From Leptospirillum sp. (GTDB taxonomy: Bacteria > Nitrospirota > Leptospirillia > Leptospirillales > Leptospirillaceae): DNA of 56,253 nucleotides. Positions 25,437-33,477 of this stretch are shown one piece after another (the first letter of the stretch is position 1; every line of letters begins with the position of its first letter). The translations under genes were made by a program, and so were the position numbers. Where the stretch lies: assembly GCA_027343785.1 (NCBI GenBank), contig DAHWKF010000143.1, forward strand, positions 1-56,253, in the 5' to 3' direction. The notes under the pieces were generated by a model. That model was not told where the DNA came from. It did not search any database and was given only the letters and a program-made list of their open reading frames with translations.

Positions 25437-26982
25437 TCCGGTTCTCTCTGATGACCGTCACCTTGATCTGTCCCGGGTACTTCAGCTCCGCCTCAATTTT
25501 TTTCGCGATCTCCCGGGAAACGACCAGCAGATCTTCGTCGCTGACCTCATCCTGACGGACAATAATGCGTATTTCCCGACCGGCCTGGATGGCGTAGGAT
25601 TTCTCGACACCCTTGAAGGAGTTGGCGATCCCTTCCAGCTTTTCGAGACGCTTGATATACGCGTCCATGCTTTCTCTCCTGGCGCCCGGCCGCGCCGCCG
25701 AAATCGCGTCCGATGCCGCAACAAGGATTGACTCCAGACAGATGGGTTCCACATCTCCGTGATGGGACTGGATGGCGTTGACAACCTCCGGAGACTCTCC
25801 GTATTTTTTCGCGGCATCCGCCCCCAAAAGGGGGTGAGAGCCTTCCCCTTCGTGGGTCAAAGATTTACCGATGTCGTGAAGGAACCCGGCTCTCTTGGCG
25901 AGTTTCGGATTGAGCCCCAGTTCCGAAGCCATCATGGAACAAAGATATGCGACTTCCCGGGCGTGGAGAAGGTTGTTCTGCCCATAACTGGTCCTGAATT
26001 TCAAACGCCCCACAAGCTTCAGGATCTCGGGATGGATGTCGGATATCCCCAGTTCAAATGCAACCTTTTCCGCTTCTTCCAGCAATGTCTGGTCAAGCTC
26101 CCGGCGGATTTTTTCCACCACTTCCTCAATCCGCGCAGGATGGACGCGTCCATCCTGCAGGAGCTTTTCCAGAGCGAGCCGGGCGACTTCCCGTCTGTGG
26201 GGATCAAATCCGGAAACAATAATGGCATCAGGCGTGTCGTCAATAATCAGGTCGACTCCGGTGGCCTGCTGAAAAGCCCGGATATTTCTCCCTTCCCGCC
26301 CGATAATCCTTCCCTTGACGTCCTCGGACTGGATCGGCACCACCGAAATGCTGGTTTCCGCCACATGATCGTTGGCATAGCGCTGAATGGCGAGAGTCAT
26401 CACCTCTCGCGCCTTTCGGACAGCGTTTTCCCGGAACTCCCGTTCCACCTTCTGGGCAACCTTTGCCGCATCGGAACGGATCAGCTCTTCCGCTTCTTTC
26501 ATCAGCCGCTCCCGCGCCGATTCCAGTGAAAGGCCCGAGATCTCTTCCATCTTCTGGTGTTGCTGGGCCAGGGCCTGGCTGACCTCCCTCTCCCTGATAT
26601 CAAGCTGTTTTTCCCGGGATTTGATATCTTCCATTTGACGGTCCAGATCACGACGGATCTGTTCCAGCCTATGTCTTTCCTGTCCAATTTCCGTTTCCCG
26701 AATCGAATATTCCTGATCCCGCCTGGTATATTCCTGCTTTTTGAGCTGGGCCTCCTCCTCTGCCGCCACCCGTATTTTGAAGGCCGTTTCCCTGGCTTCA
26801 AGCTCTGCTTCCTTGAGGCGCGCATCCTTTAGACGTGCGGCTTCTTCGAGAACCTCGCCGGCCAGTCTTCGGCTTTCCCGGACTTTTCCCTTGGCGCTCG
26901 AATTTGCCCAGAACACACCGGCCCATCCTCCCGCAAGGACACCCGCAATCACCCCACCCGCTATCATAATGGCCGTCATCAT
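25417..26982 (-). CDS. rny: Ribonuclease Y
   Basis: Membrane-bound endoribonuclease that starts mRNA decay in many bacteria without RNase E; 521 residues. One N-terminal membrane helix (residues 4-25) is followed by a long coiled coil to about 190, a KH domain (GRIIGREGRNIRAFQQATGVDL) and an HD domain with HDIGK and SHHGDVEP. All HD metal ligands are visible. Two tandem ATGs open the frame (26982, 26979). A candidate extended -10 promoter lies 80 bases upstream at 27,063. Together with RNase J at 33.5-35.2 kb it suggests a Firmicutes-like RNA decay set in a diderm. Confidence 0.96.
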   Translation of the reverse strand: MMTAIMIAGGVIAGVLAGGWAGVFWANSSAKGKVRESRRLAGEVLEEAARLKDARLKEAELEARETAFKIRVAAEEEAQLKKQEYTRRDQEYSIRETEIGQERHRLEQIRRDLDRQMEDIKSREKQLDIREREVSQALAQQHQKMEEISGLSLESARERLMKEAEELIRSDAAKVAQKVEREFRENAVRKAREVMTLAIQRYANDHVAETSISVVPIQSEDVKGRIIGREGRNIRAFQQATGVDLIIDDTPDAIIVSGFDPHRREVARLALEKLLQDGRVHPARIEEVVEKIRRELDQTLLEEAEKVAFELGISDIHPEILKLVGRLKFRTSYGQNNLLHAREVAYLCSMMASELGLNPKLAKRAGFLHDIGKSLTHEGEGSHPLLGADAAKKYGESPEVVNAIQSHHGDVEPICLESILVAASDAISAARPGARRESMDAYIKRLEKLEGIANSFKGVEKSYAIQAGREIRIIVRQDEVSDEDLLVVSREIAKKIEAELKYPGQIKVTVIRENRIVEYAR

Positions 26983-27062
26983 ATCATCGACCTTTCCCTC
27001 GCATGTCCATATCTCAACCTAACAAAAGGGATTTATCCGCAATATCACGTCAAATACAGTCC

Positions 27063-27070
27063 ATCATAGC
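27063..27070 (-). promoter_or_regulatory. Candidate extended -10 promoter of the rny operon
   Basis: On the minus strand TGCTATGAT fits the extended -10 pattern TGnTATAAT at all but one position; the box itself is at 27,063-27,068. No good -35 box is present 17 bases upstream, which extended -10 promoters can tolerate. Transcription would begin near 27,056, giving a 74-base leader to the rny ATG. The stretch between rarA and rny (27,003-27,195) holds otherwise only the rarA terminator. Confidence 0.4.
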
Positions 27071-27137
27071 AAAGTTGATGGCCTGTGCGGAACCCGTCCC
27101 GTTTCTGCCGATTTGATTTCCAAGAGGGCTGAAGGAG

Positions 27138-27183
27138 AAAAAAGAAACCGGAATAAAGCTTTATGGGGAGGGTTAACTTCCGG
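27138..27183 (-). terminator. Intrinsic terminator after rarA
   Basis: Minus-strand RNA can pair CCGGAA (27,178-27,183) with UUCCGG (27,148-27,153); inside the loop a second self-complementary AUAAAGCUUUAU can stack. The hairpin is followed at once by a T-rich run, TTTCTTTTTT. It begins 13 bases after the rarA stop. It separates the rarA/zapA unit from the rny operon downstream. Confidence 0.55.
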
Positions 27184-27195
27184 TAGGCCCAGTAT

Positions 27196-28533
27196 TCAGT
27201 TCTCGTCCTGGAAGGAATCTTTTTTTATCCGTTGCCATTCTTCCAGCCGGCGGATCATTTCCCGTTCTTCCCCCCGGACATTGTTCCCGGGTCGATAAAT
27301 CTGATGACCTTCCGGGAGACCCGACTGGCGGGACACGCCTCCAGGCGCATCATGAGGATAGATATAAGGTTCATTCTCCTCCCTCTCGATTCCCCCGGAA
27401 TGATCAGGAAGGTGAACGTTTTTCAGAAATTCCGGAACAGGGGGAAAAAAGCCTTCGCGGACTTCAGCCAACGCTCGGTCAATCGCCTTGTAAGCCGAGT
27501 TGCTTTTAAGGGAAAGGGCCAGATAAACAGTCGTTTCCGCCATGGGTATACGCGCCTCTGGCAAGCCGATCGACCTGACAGCTTCGAGACAGGCGACAGC
27601 AACCGGCAAGGCCATCGGATTGGCAAGACCGACATCCTCTGCCGCCAGAATAACGAGACGCCTTGATATAAAGAGAGGGTCTTCCCCCGCCTCGATCATT
27701 CGGGCCAGATAGTGGACGGCGGCGTCCGGATCGTGGTTCCTCACACTCTTGATAAAAGCCGAAATCAAATTGTAATGGGTTTCCGCATCATGAAAAACGC
27801 CCCCCGTCCCTCCTTCCATCCGGCGAATCATGGCGGCATCGATCCGGACCTCGTCGGCATTTTCCTTGCCGGCCAGGAGTCCTTCAAGAGTGAGCAGAAG
27901 TTTCCGGCCATCGCCACCGGCCCTGCGCACCATAATGGATTGTGCGCCATGTTCTATCAGAATCCGGATTTTCTGACGTTTTTCAAGGAAAATCCGTCCC
28001 CTTTCCAGGAGGGCGCCAAGATCCGTCGGTTCCAGCGGATGAAAGGCGAAAACCAGCAGGCGAGACGCAAGAGGAGGCAACAGGGCCTTGACAGGATTGT
28101 CGAAAGACAACCCCAAAAGCTTCAGATCACCCCGCTCCAGAGCCGGGACCAGAGCGTCCTGCTGAACCCGGGTAAAACGGTCGATCTCTTCGATCACCAG
28201 GAGCGGTTCCTGTCCCGACTGACGAAAGGAGAGAGCCCTGTCAATGGATTTGCGGAGATCCCCTCCGGAAGCCTCTCCGGCCCTGAGCGTTTCGAAATGA
28301 AAGGGTAACGTTTTTTCGAGGATCCGGACAAACGAGGACTTGCCGCATCCGGGTGGTCCATAAATGACCATGGACCGAAACGTCTGGCGTTCGAGTAAAC
28401 CTCTCAAAAAGCCCTTTTCCCCCATCAGATGGGGCTGGCCGAGGAAATCCTTTATCGTCTCGGGAAGAAGGAGGGACGGGAAGGGAATCTCCCGGGGGGA
28501 TTCAAATATGGATTTCATGATGGATGGATCCAT
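27196..28533 (-). CDS. rarA: RarA/MgsA-family AAA+ ATPase, divergent Walker B
   Basis: Replication-associated recombination factor related to clamp loaders, 445 residues. The Walker A is YGPPGCGKSS (near residue 58). The Walker B region reads VIEEIDRF where the family has (V/I)DE(V/I)HRF, so the first acidic residue is Glu instead of Asp. DLRKSIDRAL, the Arg of LASRLLVF, and the RarA-specific C-terminal region (AAEDVGLANPMAL, PMAETTVYLALSLKSNSAYKAI, VPEFLKN) identify the family. The C-terminal ~60 residues are more variable. ATG 28533 has no ribosome site; a GGGGTT/AACCCC hairpin lies just before it. A probable 6S RNA gene lies upstream. Confidence 0.9.
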   Translation of the reverse strand: MDPSIMKSIFESPREIPFPSLLLPETIKDFLGQPHLMGEKGFLRGLLERQTFRSMVIYGPPGCGKSSFVRILEKTLPFHFETLRAGEASGGDLRKSIDRALSFRQSGQEPLLVIEEIDRFTRVQQDALVPALERGDLKLLGLSFDNPVKALLPPLASRLLVFAFHPLEPTDLGALLERGRIFLEKRQKIRILIEHGAQSIMVRRAGGDGRKLLLTLEGLLAGKENADEVRIDAAMIRRMEGGTGGVFHDAETHYNLISAFIKSVRNHDPDAAVHYLARMIEAGEDPLFISRRLVILAAEDVGLANPMALPVAVACLEAVRSIGLPEARIPMAETTVYLALSLKSNSAYKAIDRALAEVREGFFPPVPEFLKNVHLPDHSGGIEREENEPYIYPHDAPGGVSRQSGLPEGHQIYRPGNNVRGEEREMIRRLEEWQRIKKDSFQDEN

Positions 28534-28559
28534 TCAGGGGTTCGAAACGATAAAACCCC

Positions 28560-28729
28560 GCGGCTGCCGTTACGGTTTCATTTGAGATACCTAGCTTACC
28601 AAGGTTTACGGCATTGTAGGCGGCTTCAGGCTTCCCGGGGACGGGCATGCACACCACACGCACTGACATGCCATTTCTCAAAATGATGTAGGTAACAAAT
28701 TTAACCGCTACTCGAACAGTGCAGGGTCG
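28560..28729 (-). ncRNA. ssrS: Probable 6S RNA
   Basis: The 213-base gap between zapA and rarA has the traits of 6S RNA, the sigma70-RNA polymerase decoy. The minus strand contains GGTGTGCATGCCCGTCC followed by CCGGGAAGCC, close to the conserved apical segment of E. coli 6S RNA (GGTGAGCATGCTCGGTCC ... CGAGAAGCC). A long-range closing stem can form: GCGG with CCGC, GTTAC with GTAAC, and TCATTTTGAGA with TCTCAAATGA (28,676-28,686 with 28,578-28,587). A promoter TTGCGA-17-TAGAAT (-10 at 28,736-28,741) puts the 5' end near 28,729, giving about 170 nt, the usual size. 6S genes downstream of zapA are common in other phyla. The exact ends are estimates. Confidence 0.75.
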
Positions 28730-28735
28730 TTTTCC

Positions 28736-28764
28736 ATTCTATCCGTTCACCCTTTCTGTCGCAA
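28736..28764 (-). promoter_or_regulatory. Candidate promoter of the 6S RNA gene
   Basis: TTGCGA (28,759-28,764) and TAGAAT (28,736-28,741) on the minus strand are 17 bases apart. The -35 box lies within the last codons of zapA. The start it predicts matches the 5' end needed for a normal-length 6S RNA. Confidence 0.5.
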
Positions 28765-29085
28765 GAGAGACGTCGCGTTTTGTTCGAGACTGGTCAGGGA
28801 AGCATCCAGCTCCTCTATCAGCCGGTCTCTTCGCTCGACCATTTCTTCCAGTTCCTTCATCCGGACGCGACCTTCCAGATTCTCGTAGATTTTTTCGATC
28901 GCCACCAGGAGCGCCAGGGAATGGGTTCCCCGTCCCGCATCCCCACCCCCCCTGCGCTCCAGAATCTCTCCCAGCTGCCGTCCGGATTCGGCCATGAGAT
29001 CGGGGTCGAAATGACCCTTGACATTCAGTGTCAGCTGACTGTTGACACGAACCTGAACCTGCTCAGTTTTCTTTTTCTCCGCCAC
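28747..29085 (-). CDS. zapA: ZapA-like cell division protein
   Basis: FtsZ-ring associated protein, 112 residues. The N-terminal domain (QVQVRVNSQLTLNVKG) and the helix with SLALLVAIEKIYENLE match ZapA, and the C-terminal half is a coiled coil (MKELEEMVERRDRLIEELDASLTSLEQ). The GTG at 29085 is the start, with AAGGG 8 bases upstream. It overlaps the preceding coiled-coil gene by 23 bases. Its position before a 6S RNA supports the call, since that order recurs across bacteria. Confidence 0.85.
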   Translation of the reverse strand: MAEKKKTEQVQVRVNSQLTLNVKGHFDPDLMAESGRQLGEILERRGGGDAGRGTHSLALLVAIEKIYENLEGRVRMKELEEMVERRDRLIEELDASLTSLEQNATSLLRQKG

Positions 29086-29338
29086 GATTTTTACCCTTCT
29101 CTGTCATCCGGAGCAGACGGGATTCCAGGCGGACAAGAATTTCCCGGATTTTGTCCCTTTCGCGCCGAAGAATCCCCAGGGTCCTTAAAAGGCGCTGGTT
29201 TTCCTTTTTGAGATCCCGGTTTTCCTTTAAAAGAACATCGAGGCTCTCCCGGTGACGCAGGAGAAGCCCCTCTATTTGTGTGAAGCGCTCCCGGAAGCGC
29301 CATTCGCGCTCCCACTCTTCCGGTGTCCCCCGGAACAT
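29063..29338 (-). CDS. Small coiled-coil protein, possible ZapB-like division factor
   Basis: A 91-residue protein that is almost all coiled coil, rich in Glu, Arg and Leu (QIEGLLLRHRESLDVLLKENRDLKKENQRLLRTLGILRRERDKI). It is basic at the C-terminus and has no signal or membrane helix. Its 3' end overlaps zapA by 23 bases, and it starts 2 bases after slt. Many bacteria have such a short coiled-coil gene just before zapA (TIGR02449-like), so a divisome role is likely but inferred from position. ATG 29338 has GAAGG upstream. Confidence 0.75.
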   Translation of the reverse strand: MFRGTPEEWEREWRFRERFTQIEGLLLRHRESLDVLLKENRDLKKENQRLLRTLGILRRERDKIREILVRLESRLLRMTEKGKNRGGEKEN

Positions 29339-29340
29339 CC

Positions 29341-31395
29341 CTAGCCTTCCTTCCGCAAAAGACCCGAGCGATGGATGAACAGATAGTTCCAGAGAACCTC
29401 CCGGTCATACCGTCGGGTCTCCTTGAAAGGGATGCCTTCCACAAAGAAATCCCAATCTTCCTTTTCCAGACCTGTCCACCGCACAACAGAATGCATTCCG
29501 GCGTTGTAGGAGGCGACAGCCCTTTCCGGGTTATGCGGGTATTTGTCCATCAGCCGCTTCAGGTAGAGAGCCCCCAGGTAACTGTTGTTTTCCTGCAACC
29601 GGATATTGCCCAGGTTCCGAACGATTTCAGGATAGACCCGGCTTCCGGATTGTCTGGCAACGGACAGCGCCGTGGGTGGCATCAACTGCATGATGCCCAG
29701 AGCCCCGTCAATCGACAAAGCTTTTCCGGAAAACCGGCTTTCCTGACGGGCGATGGATAAAACCCATTCCGGATCAGCCCCCGAACGCCTGATCCCACGC
29801 AAAATGAATCCGGTGATTTCTTCGGATTTTGCCAGACGGATCCCGGGAGGACTGAGGGGGACGGCTTCCCGGACAATCCGGTATTTCTCTTCGGGAAAAA
29901 CTTCCAGATCCAGGTTTCCGTACCGTAATACCCGAACCCCCAGACGTCCATCGTCCCGATGCATCTCCGAAAGTAACAGGGCCGGGCCCCACAGTCCCAA
30001 CTGAATCAGGGAAAGGATTCTTTTCCGGTCGAGGGAAGGCCATCTTTTCCCCCTGTGCGCCGGACGGTGGAGGCTCACCGGAAGAGCCGGACAGCCGGAG
30101 CGGCAGGCGATCGTCGCCCACATTGCGTAAGGGGTGTCGGGAGCGTCGGAAATGACCTTCCGGAAAAACGCGTTGGCGAGGTCCGGATCTCCCGAAAGAC
30201 TCGACAGCCGACCCAGAAAATATTCCGCTCTCGCCAGCCGGAACCCCGTCGGGTCTCCGGCGGCGTTGTAGTAATCAACCAGCCGGCCCCAGTCCTTTTT
30301 GGCCTCTTCCCGGTCCCCCGCAAGATAAGCCGATAGACCGTAAAGCCAGAGGCTGTCCTGTCCCTCCACCGTTGAAAGCAGGGATGAAGGGGGTTTCCAG
30401 GAGGGGGGGGCGTTTTTTTTTCCCAGAGCGATCTCCTGGCGAAGGAGCCCGTTGACCAGTATTCGTCCGGAAACAGCGCCGGGGTAGCGGGCCAGAAAGT
30501 CGTTCACGCATCCGACCGTCTTTTCGGGACGGCGGTAGGTCTGGCAAAGGGAAGCGGACAGAAGGGAGTCAAGGTGAATCCCCTTGGTGGAAAGCACTCC
30601 GGACAGGAGGCTTCTTGCCTGAAACCGTTTGTTTTCCCTGGACATCTCGGTGCTGCGGATAATGGCGGCCAAATCCCGGTAGGGAAAGGGCGGACCGAGC
30701 GCAAGATAATCCTTGATCTCCCTGGACGCAACGGCTCCCATCCCCATCCGGGACAAGGCAATCCATCGCGGTATCAGCACATCTCCCGTCTCTCCGGCGG
30801 TGTTGAGCCGAACCATCGCCAGACCGCTTTCGGGGGCCAGGGGATGTTTGGCGACCAGTTCTTTCCAGATCGAAGACGCGGTCAGGTTATCCCCGTTTTT
30901 CAACGATTCGAGTGAACGGATCCACAAGGAGCGGGCGGTTTTTTTCCCGGAACGACCCGGTCCGTTGGCCAGGGGGGAAAAAGGGTACATCCGGGCAAAC
31001 TTCGCGCGCAGCCCCGGGATTCTCGACGCCGGAACCCTTCCTCCGTTCATCGCGTGCCAAAACAGGACGTCCGCGATTTCTCCTCCGGACCGGTTGATCT
31101 GGCGAACCGTCATGCCAGAAAAATGCGGAGGAGGGAAATACCATAGTTTCAGGTTTTCGAGACGTCGCCGATAGAGAGACGGGAGGTCCTTTATGTCCAC
31201 CTTCCCCATGGCGGACAACAACCTCCTGGCAGCGGAACCGTCGTTTTGGCTGACAGCCGAAAGAACCGAGGCGTAATAATCCCACGCATCTTTCTTGGGT
31301 CCCTCCTGGGCCGAACACATCTGCCCCGGGCTCACAAGCAAAAGCGCGGTCAGGATCAGCGGGAACCCGATCGTCCGACCCCTACTGGATGACAT
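29341..31395 (-). CDS. slt: Soluble lytic murein transglycosylase
   Basis: Periplasmic peptidoglycan lyase, 684 residues. Residues 1-29 look like a Sec signal peptide ending in CSAQEG. A long alpha-helical superhelical region follows, and the C-terminal SLT domain starts near 540 with the catalytic Glu (about 552) in ARQESRFSGKAL, then GALGIMQLMPPTA and VASYNAGMHSVVRW. It overlaps the end of the tonB-like gene by 14 bases. The coding strand holds A9 and C8 runs separated by two bases (30,403-30,421), a possible slippage site. Family call is firm. Confidence 0.93.
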   Translation of the reverse strand: MSSSRGRTIGFPLILTALLLVSPGQMCSAQEGPKKDAWDYYASVLSAVSQNDGSAARRLLSAMGKVDIKDLPSLYRRRLENLKLWYFPPPHFSGMTVRQINRSGGEIADVLFWHAMNGGRVPASRIPGLRAKFARMYPFSPLANGPGRSGKKTARSLWIRSLESLKNGDNLTASSIWKELVAKHPLAPESGLAMVRLNTAGETGDVLIPRWIALSRMGMGAVASREIKDYLALGPPFPYRDLAAIIRSTEMSRENKRFQARSLLSGVLSTKGIHLDSLLSASLCQTYRRPEKTVGCVNDFLARYPGAVSGRILVNGLLRQEIALGKKNAPPSWKPPSSLLSTVEGQDSLWLYGLSAYLAGDREEAKKDWGRLVDYYNAAGDPTGFRLARAEYFLGRLSSLSGDPDLANAFFRKVISDAPDTPYAMWATIACRSGCPALPVSLHRPAHRGKRWPSLDRKRILSLIQLGLWGPALLLSEMHRDDGRLGVRVLRYGNLDLEVFPEEKYRIVREAVPLSPPGIRLAKSEEITGFILRGIRRSGADPEWVLSIARQESRFSGKALSIDGALGIMQLMPPTALSVARQSGSRVYPEIVRNLGNIRLQENNSYLGALYLKRLMDKYPHNPERAVASYNAGMHSVVRWTGLEKEDWDFFVEGIPFKETRRYDREVLWNYLFIHRSGLLRKEG

Positions 31396-32476
31396 GGAAC
31401 CCTCCGTTATAAAAAATAAAGGCCCAGGTCAACGTCAGCCGGGTCTTGTGAAATGACTTGGGCAGGGGGATATAGGGGGCCGCAACACGGACAATACGCA
31501 GGGCCTCCTCATCCAGGATGCGGGAACCCGAACTTTCGGTCAGCCTCGCCATGGCAAGGGTGCCGTCCTGGTTGATCGTAAACGTGACCAGCGCCCGGCC
31601 TGTTATCCCTCGCTGCTGGGCTTCCACCGGATACTCCCCGATGGTTTCGAACCTTTCCTGGATCCGCTTGATATAACTTGAATAGGTTTCATCCTCCAGG
31701 TTTGCCGCGATACGGTTCAGATCGTTCGACCGGTCCGAATAGGCCGGCGACAAGTCCTGGGCGAGATTCAGATGATGTGTAAAGGGGGTGCCCAAGGCCG
31801 CTTGGGAGAGAATTTGCTGCATCTGGCTCTTCGAGATCGTGGTCATCGCCGGTTTCTTCTTGGGTGAAGGGGCAGTCTTGGGGACAGGCTTCACTTCCGC
31901 AGTCCGGCGAGGTTTTTGTTTGGGGTGGACCCGGGAGGAGTTCTTTGCGGTGGTCTCCTTCCGGTGGGACGAACTTTTCTTCTTCACCTGCTTGAAACCG
32001 GGAAGCTCCGAAGAGCGGGCGTCATGGGGGCGGGCCACCGGTTTCGGGGCGGACTCCGGCACCTTCGCCACTTTGGGAACTCTTGGAGCAGGCTGTTCTT
32101 CCGGTGCCGCCGGAGCCGCCTTGCGCTCCATGCGGTTCTTTGCATGCAGGTCTCCCGAAAGCGAATATCCCTTGGGCAGGGGTGGCGCCGTCGTCTGGTC
32201 TGCCAGGGGCACTTTCGACGGGTCCAGTAGATCGATGAAAACCGGCTTTTTTTCCTGGGCCAATTTTTTCAGCTGGGCTGCCGTCAGTGGTTTTTTCTTG
32301 GCTTCAAGCATGGATTCAAGGGCATTTCTCATCGCCGGATTCTTGATAAAGAGCAAGATAATTCCGAGATGCACCATAAAGGAAACAAGAAGAAACCACC
32401 GAAAAGCCCATTTCTGATCCGAATCCTCGTCATGGGACAGAAGGGTACTTTGGCCGTATGGTAAAAGTGGCTGCAT
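31382..32476 (-). CDS. TonB-family energy transducer
   Basis: Protein of 364 residues linking the inner membrane to the outer membrane. A cytoplasmic tail of about 25 residues is followed by one membrane helix (26-46), a long Pro/Lys/Ala-rich periplasmic stretch (residues 60-190), and a C-terminal TonB domain (about 270-364) with YPVEAQQRGITGRALVTFTINQDGTL and ILDEEALRIVR. No exbB or exbD gene is nearby. It could work with TonB-dependent receptors or in a TolA-like role; its position before slt and the zap genes hints at envelope or division work, but that is inference. ATG 32476 is transcribed away from rsmA. Confidence 0.85.
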   Translation of the reverse strand: MQPLLPYGQSTLLSHDEDSDQKWAFRWFLLVSFMVHLGIILLFIKNPAMRNALESMLEAKKKPLTAAQLKKLAQEKKPVFIDLLDPSKVPLADQTTAPPLPKGYSLSGDLHAKNRMERKAAPAAPEEQPAPRVPKVAKVPESAPKPVARPHDARSSELPGFKQVKKKSSSHRKETTAKNSSRVHPKQKPRRTAEVKPVPKTAPSPKKKPAMTTISKSQMQQILSQAALGTPFTHHLNLAQDLSPAYSDRSNDLNRIAANLEDETYSSYIKRIQERFETIGEYPVEAQQRGITGRALVTFTINQDGTLAMARLTESSGSRILDEEALRIVRVAAPYIPLPKSFHKTRLTLTWAFIFYNGGFHVIQ

Positions 32477-32499
32477 TCACTCTCTCTGTTCGCGGTTTC

Positions 32500-32551
32500 T
32501 TCACCGGGGGAGCAATCTGTGCTATTCTAGACCAGTTTGTGGCAGAAACAA
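32500..32551. promoter_or_regulatory. Candidate overlapping divergent promoters, tonB-like gene and rsmA
   Basis: The short gap between the two divergent genes holds, on the plus strand, TTCACC (32,500-32,505) 17 bases before TATTCT (32,523-32,528). On the minus strand TAGAAT (32,524-32,529) lies 16 bases downstream of TTGTTT. The two -10 boxes share the same CTATTCTAG bases, so polymerase could sit on only one at a time. The boxes are imperfect and this is sequence inference only. Confidence 0.4.
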
Positions 32552-32577
32552 AAATTCCCTGAAAGGACGGACCCGAC

Positions 32578-33477
32578 ATCTTCCCAACAAAGCCCCGGCG
32601 GCGACCCCCATCTTCAGGTCCTTCGCCGGAAAACCGGATTTCTCCCAGGAAAAGCCTCGGCCAGAACTTCCTCTCCGATCCTGTCCTCGCCTTTCGCATT
32701 GCTGCCCTGGTTCAAGAGTCCCCCCTTTTTCCCTGCCGGATCATCGAAATCGGACCGGGAAAAGGGATACTTTCACGGAGTCTGGCCACGATGACCGACG
32801 ACCTCTGGTTGATCGAGCGGGACGCGCGTCTCATGGGAAGCCTGCGGGCAGCCTTGCCTGAGGAAAGCCGGATCAGAATCATCGAAACGGATGCATTGGG
32901 CTTTGATTTCGGAAGCGACCTGTCGCCCTATATCGTCGTTTCCAATTTGCCCTACAATATCTCGGTTCCCCTCTATCTGAAACTTCTCGGGGGAGACTTC
33001 CCCCCCGTTTTCATGGTCTTGATGTTCCAACGAGAGGTCGCCAAAAGGCTTGTGGCAAAAAAAGGGGATCCGGACTACGGCCACCTTTCCGTTGTCACAA
33101 CCCTCCTGGCCCGCATCAGCAAAAAGATGGACCTCCAGCCCGGTGCCTTTAGCCCGGCGCCCAAGGTCCAATCCTCCGTTGTCACCGTCCTGCCGGCCAG
33201 AACCCCTGAAGAAGGCACATGGGCCGCAATCGCACTTTCGAGAAAACTGTTCTGCTACCGACGCAAATCCCTCTCCAGGGCGTTCAGAATCGCCTGTCCG
33301 GAAACGGGAAAAACGGCGGGAGAGATTTTTCCCCGGGCCGATTCGGCCTTTCTTGCGCGGAAAATCGATGACCTGGGGCCGGACGATTTTCTGAATCTCG
33401 CCATACAGTCAAAAGACCATCTTCCTCTTTTTTTTGATAGAATGCACTCGGAAGGAAAGGAGCTCCTGAAAACGTGA
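32578..33477 (+). CDS. rsmA: 16S rRNA dimethyladenosine transferase RsmA/KsgA, no standard start codon
   Basis: Dimethylates two adjacent adenosines near the 3' end of 16S rRNA. The reading frame contains the full family: RKSLGQNFLSDP (about 32,650), SAM motif IIEIGPGKGILSRSL (32,737 on), SNLPYNISVPLYLKLL (catalytic NLPY), FQREVAKRLVAKKGDPDYGHLSV and a C-terminal FCYRRKSLSRAF. The frame is open only from the TGA at 32,560, and between that stop and the LGQNF motif it has no ATG, GTG or TTG. The first ATG (32,791) would remove the SAM motif. AAAGGA at 32,562-32,567 points to ATC 32,578; ATT 32,638 would give a more usual length. GTGA overlap joins it to rnj. Confidence 0.85.
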   Translation: MFPTKPRRRPPSSGPSPENRISPRKSLGQNFLSDPVLAFRIAALVQESPLFPCRIIEIGPGKGILSRSLATMTDDLWLIERDARLMGSLRAALPEESRIRIIETDALGFDFGSDLSPYIVVSNLPYNISVPLYLKLLGGDFPPVFMVLMFQREVAKRLVAKKGDPDYGHLSVVTTLLARISKKMDLQPGAFSPAPKVQSSVVTVLPARTPEEGTWAAIALSRKLFCYRRKSLSRAFRIACPETGKTAGEIFPRADSAFLARKIDDLGPDDFLNLAIQSKDHLPLFFDRMHSEGKELLKT

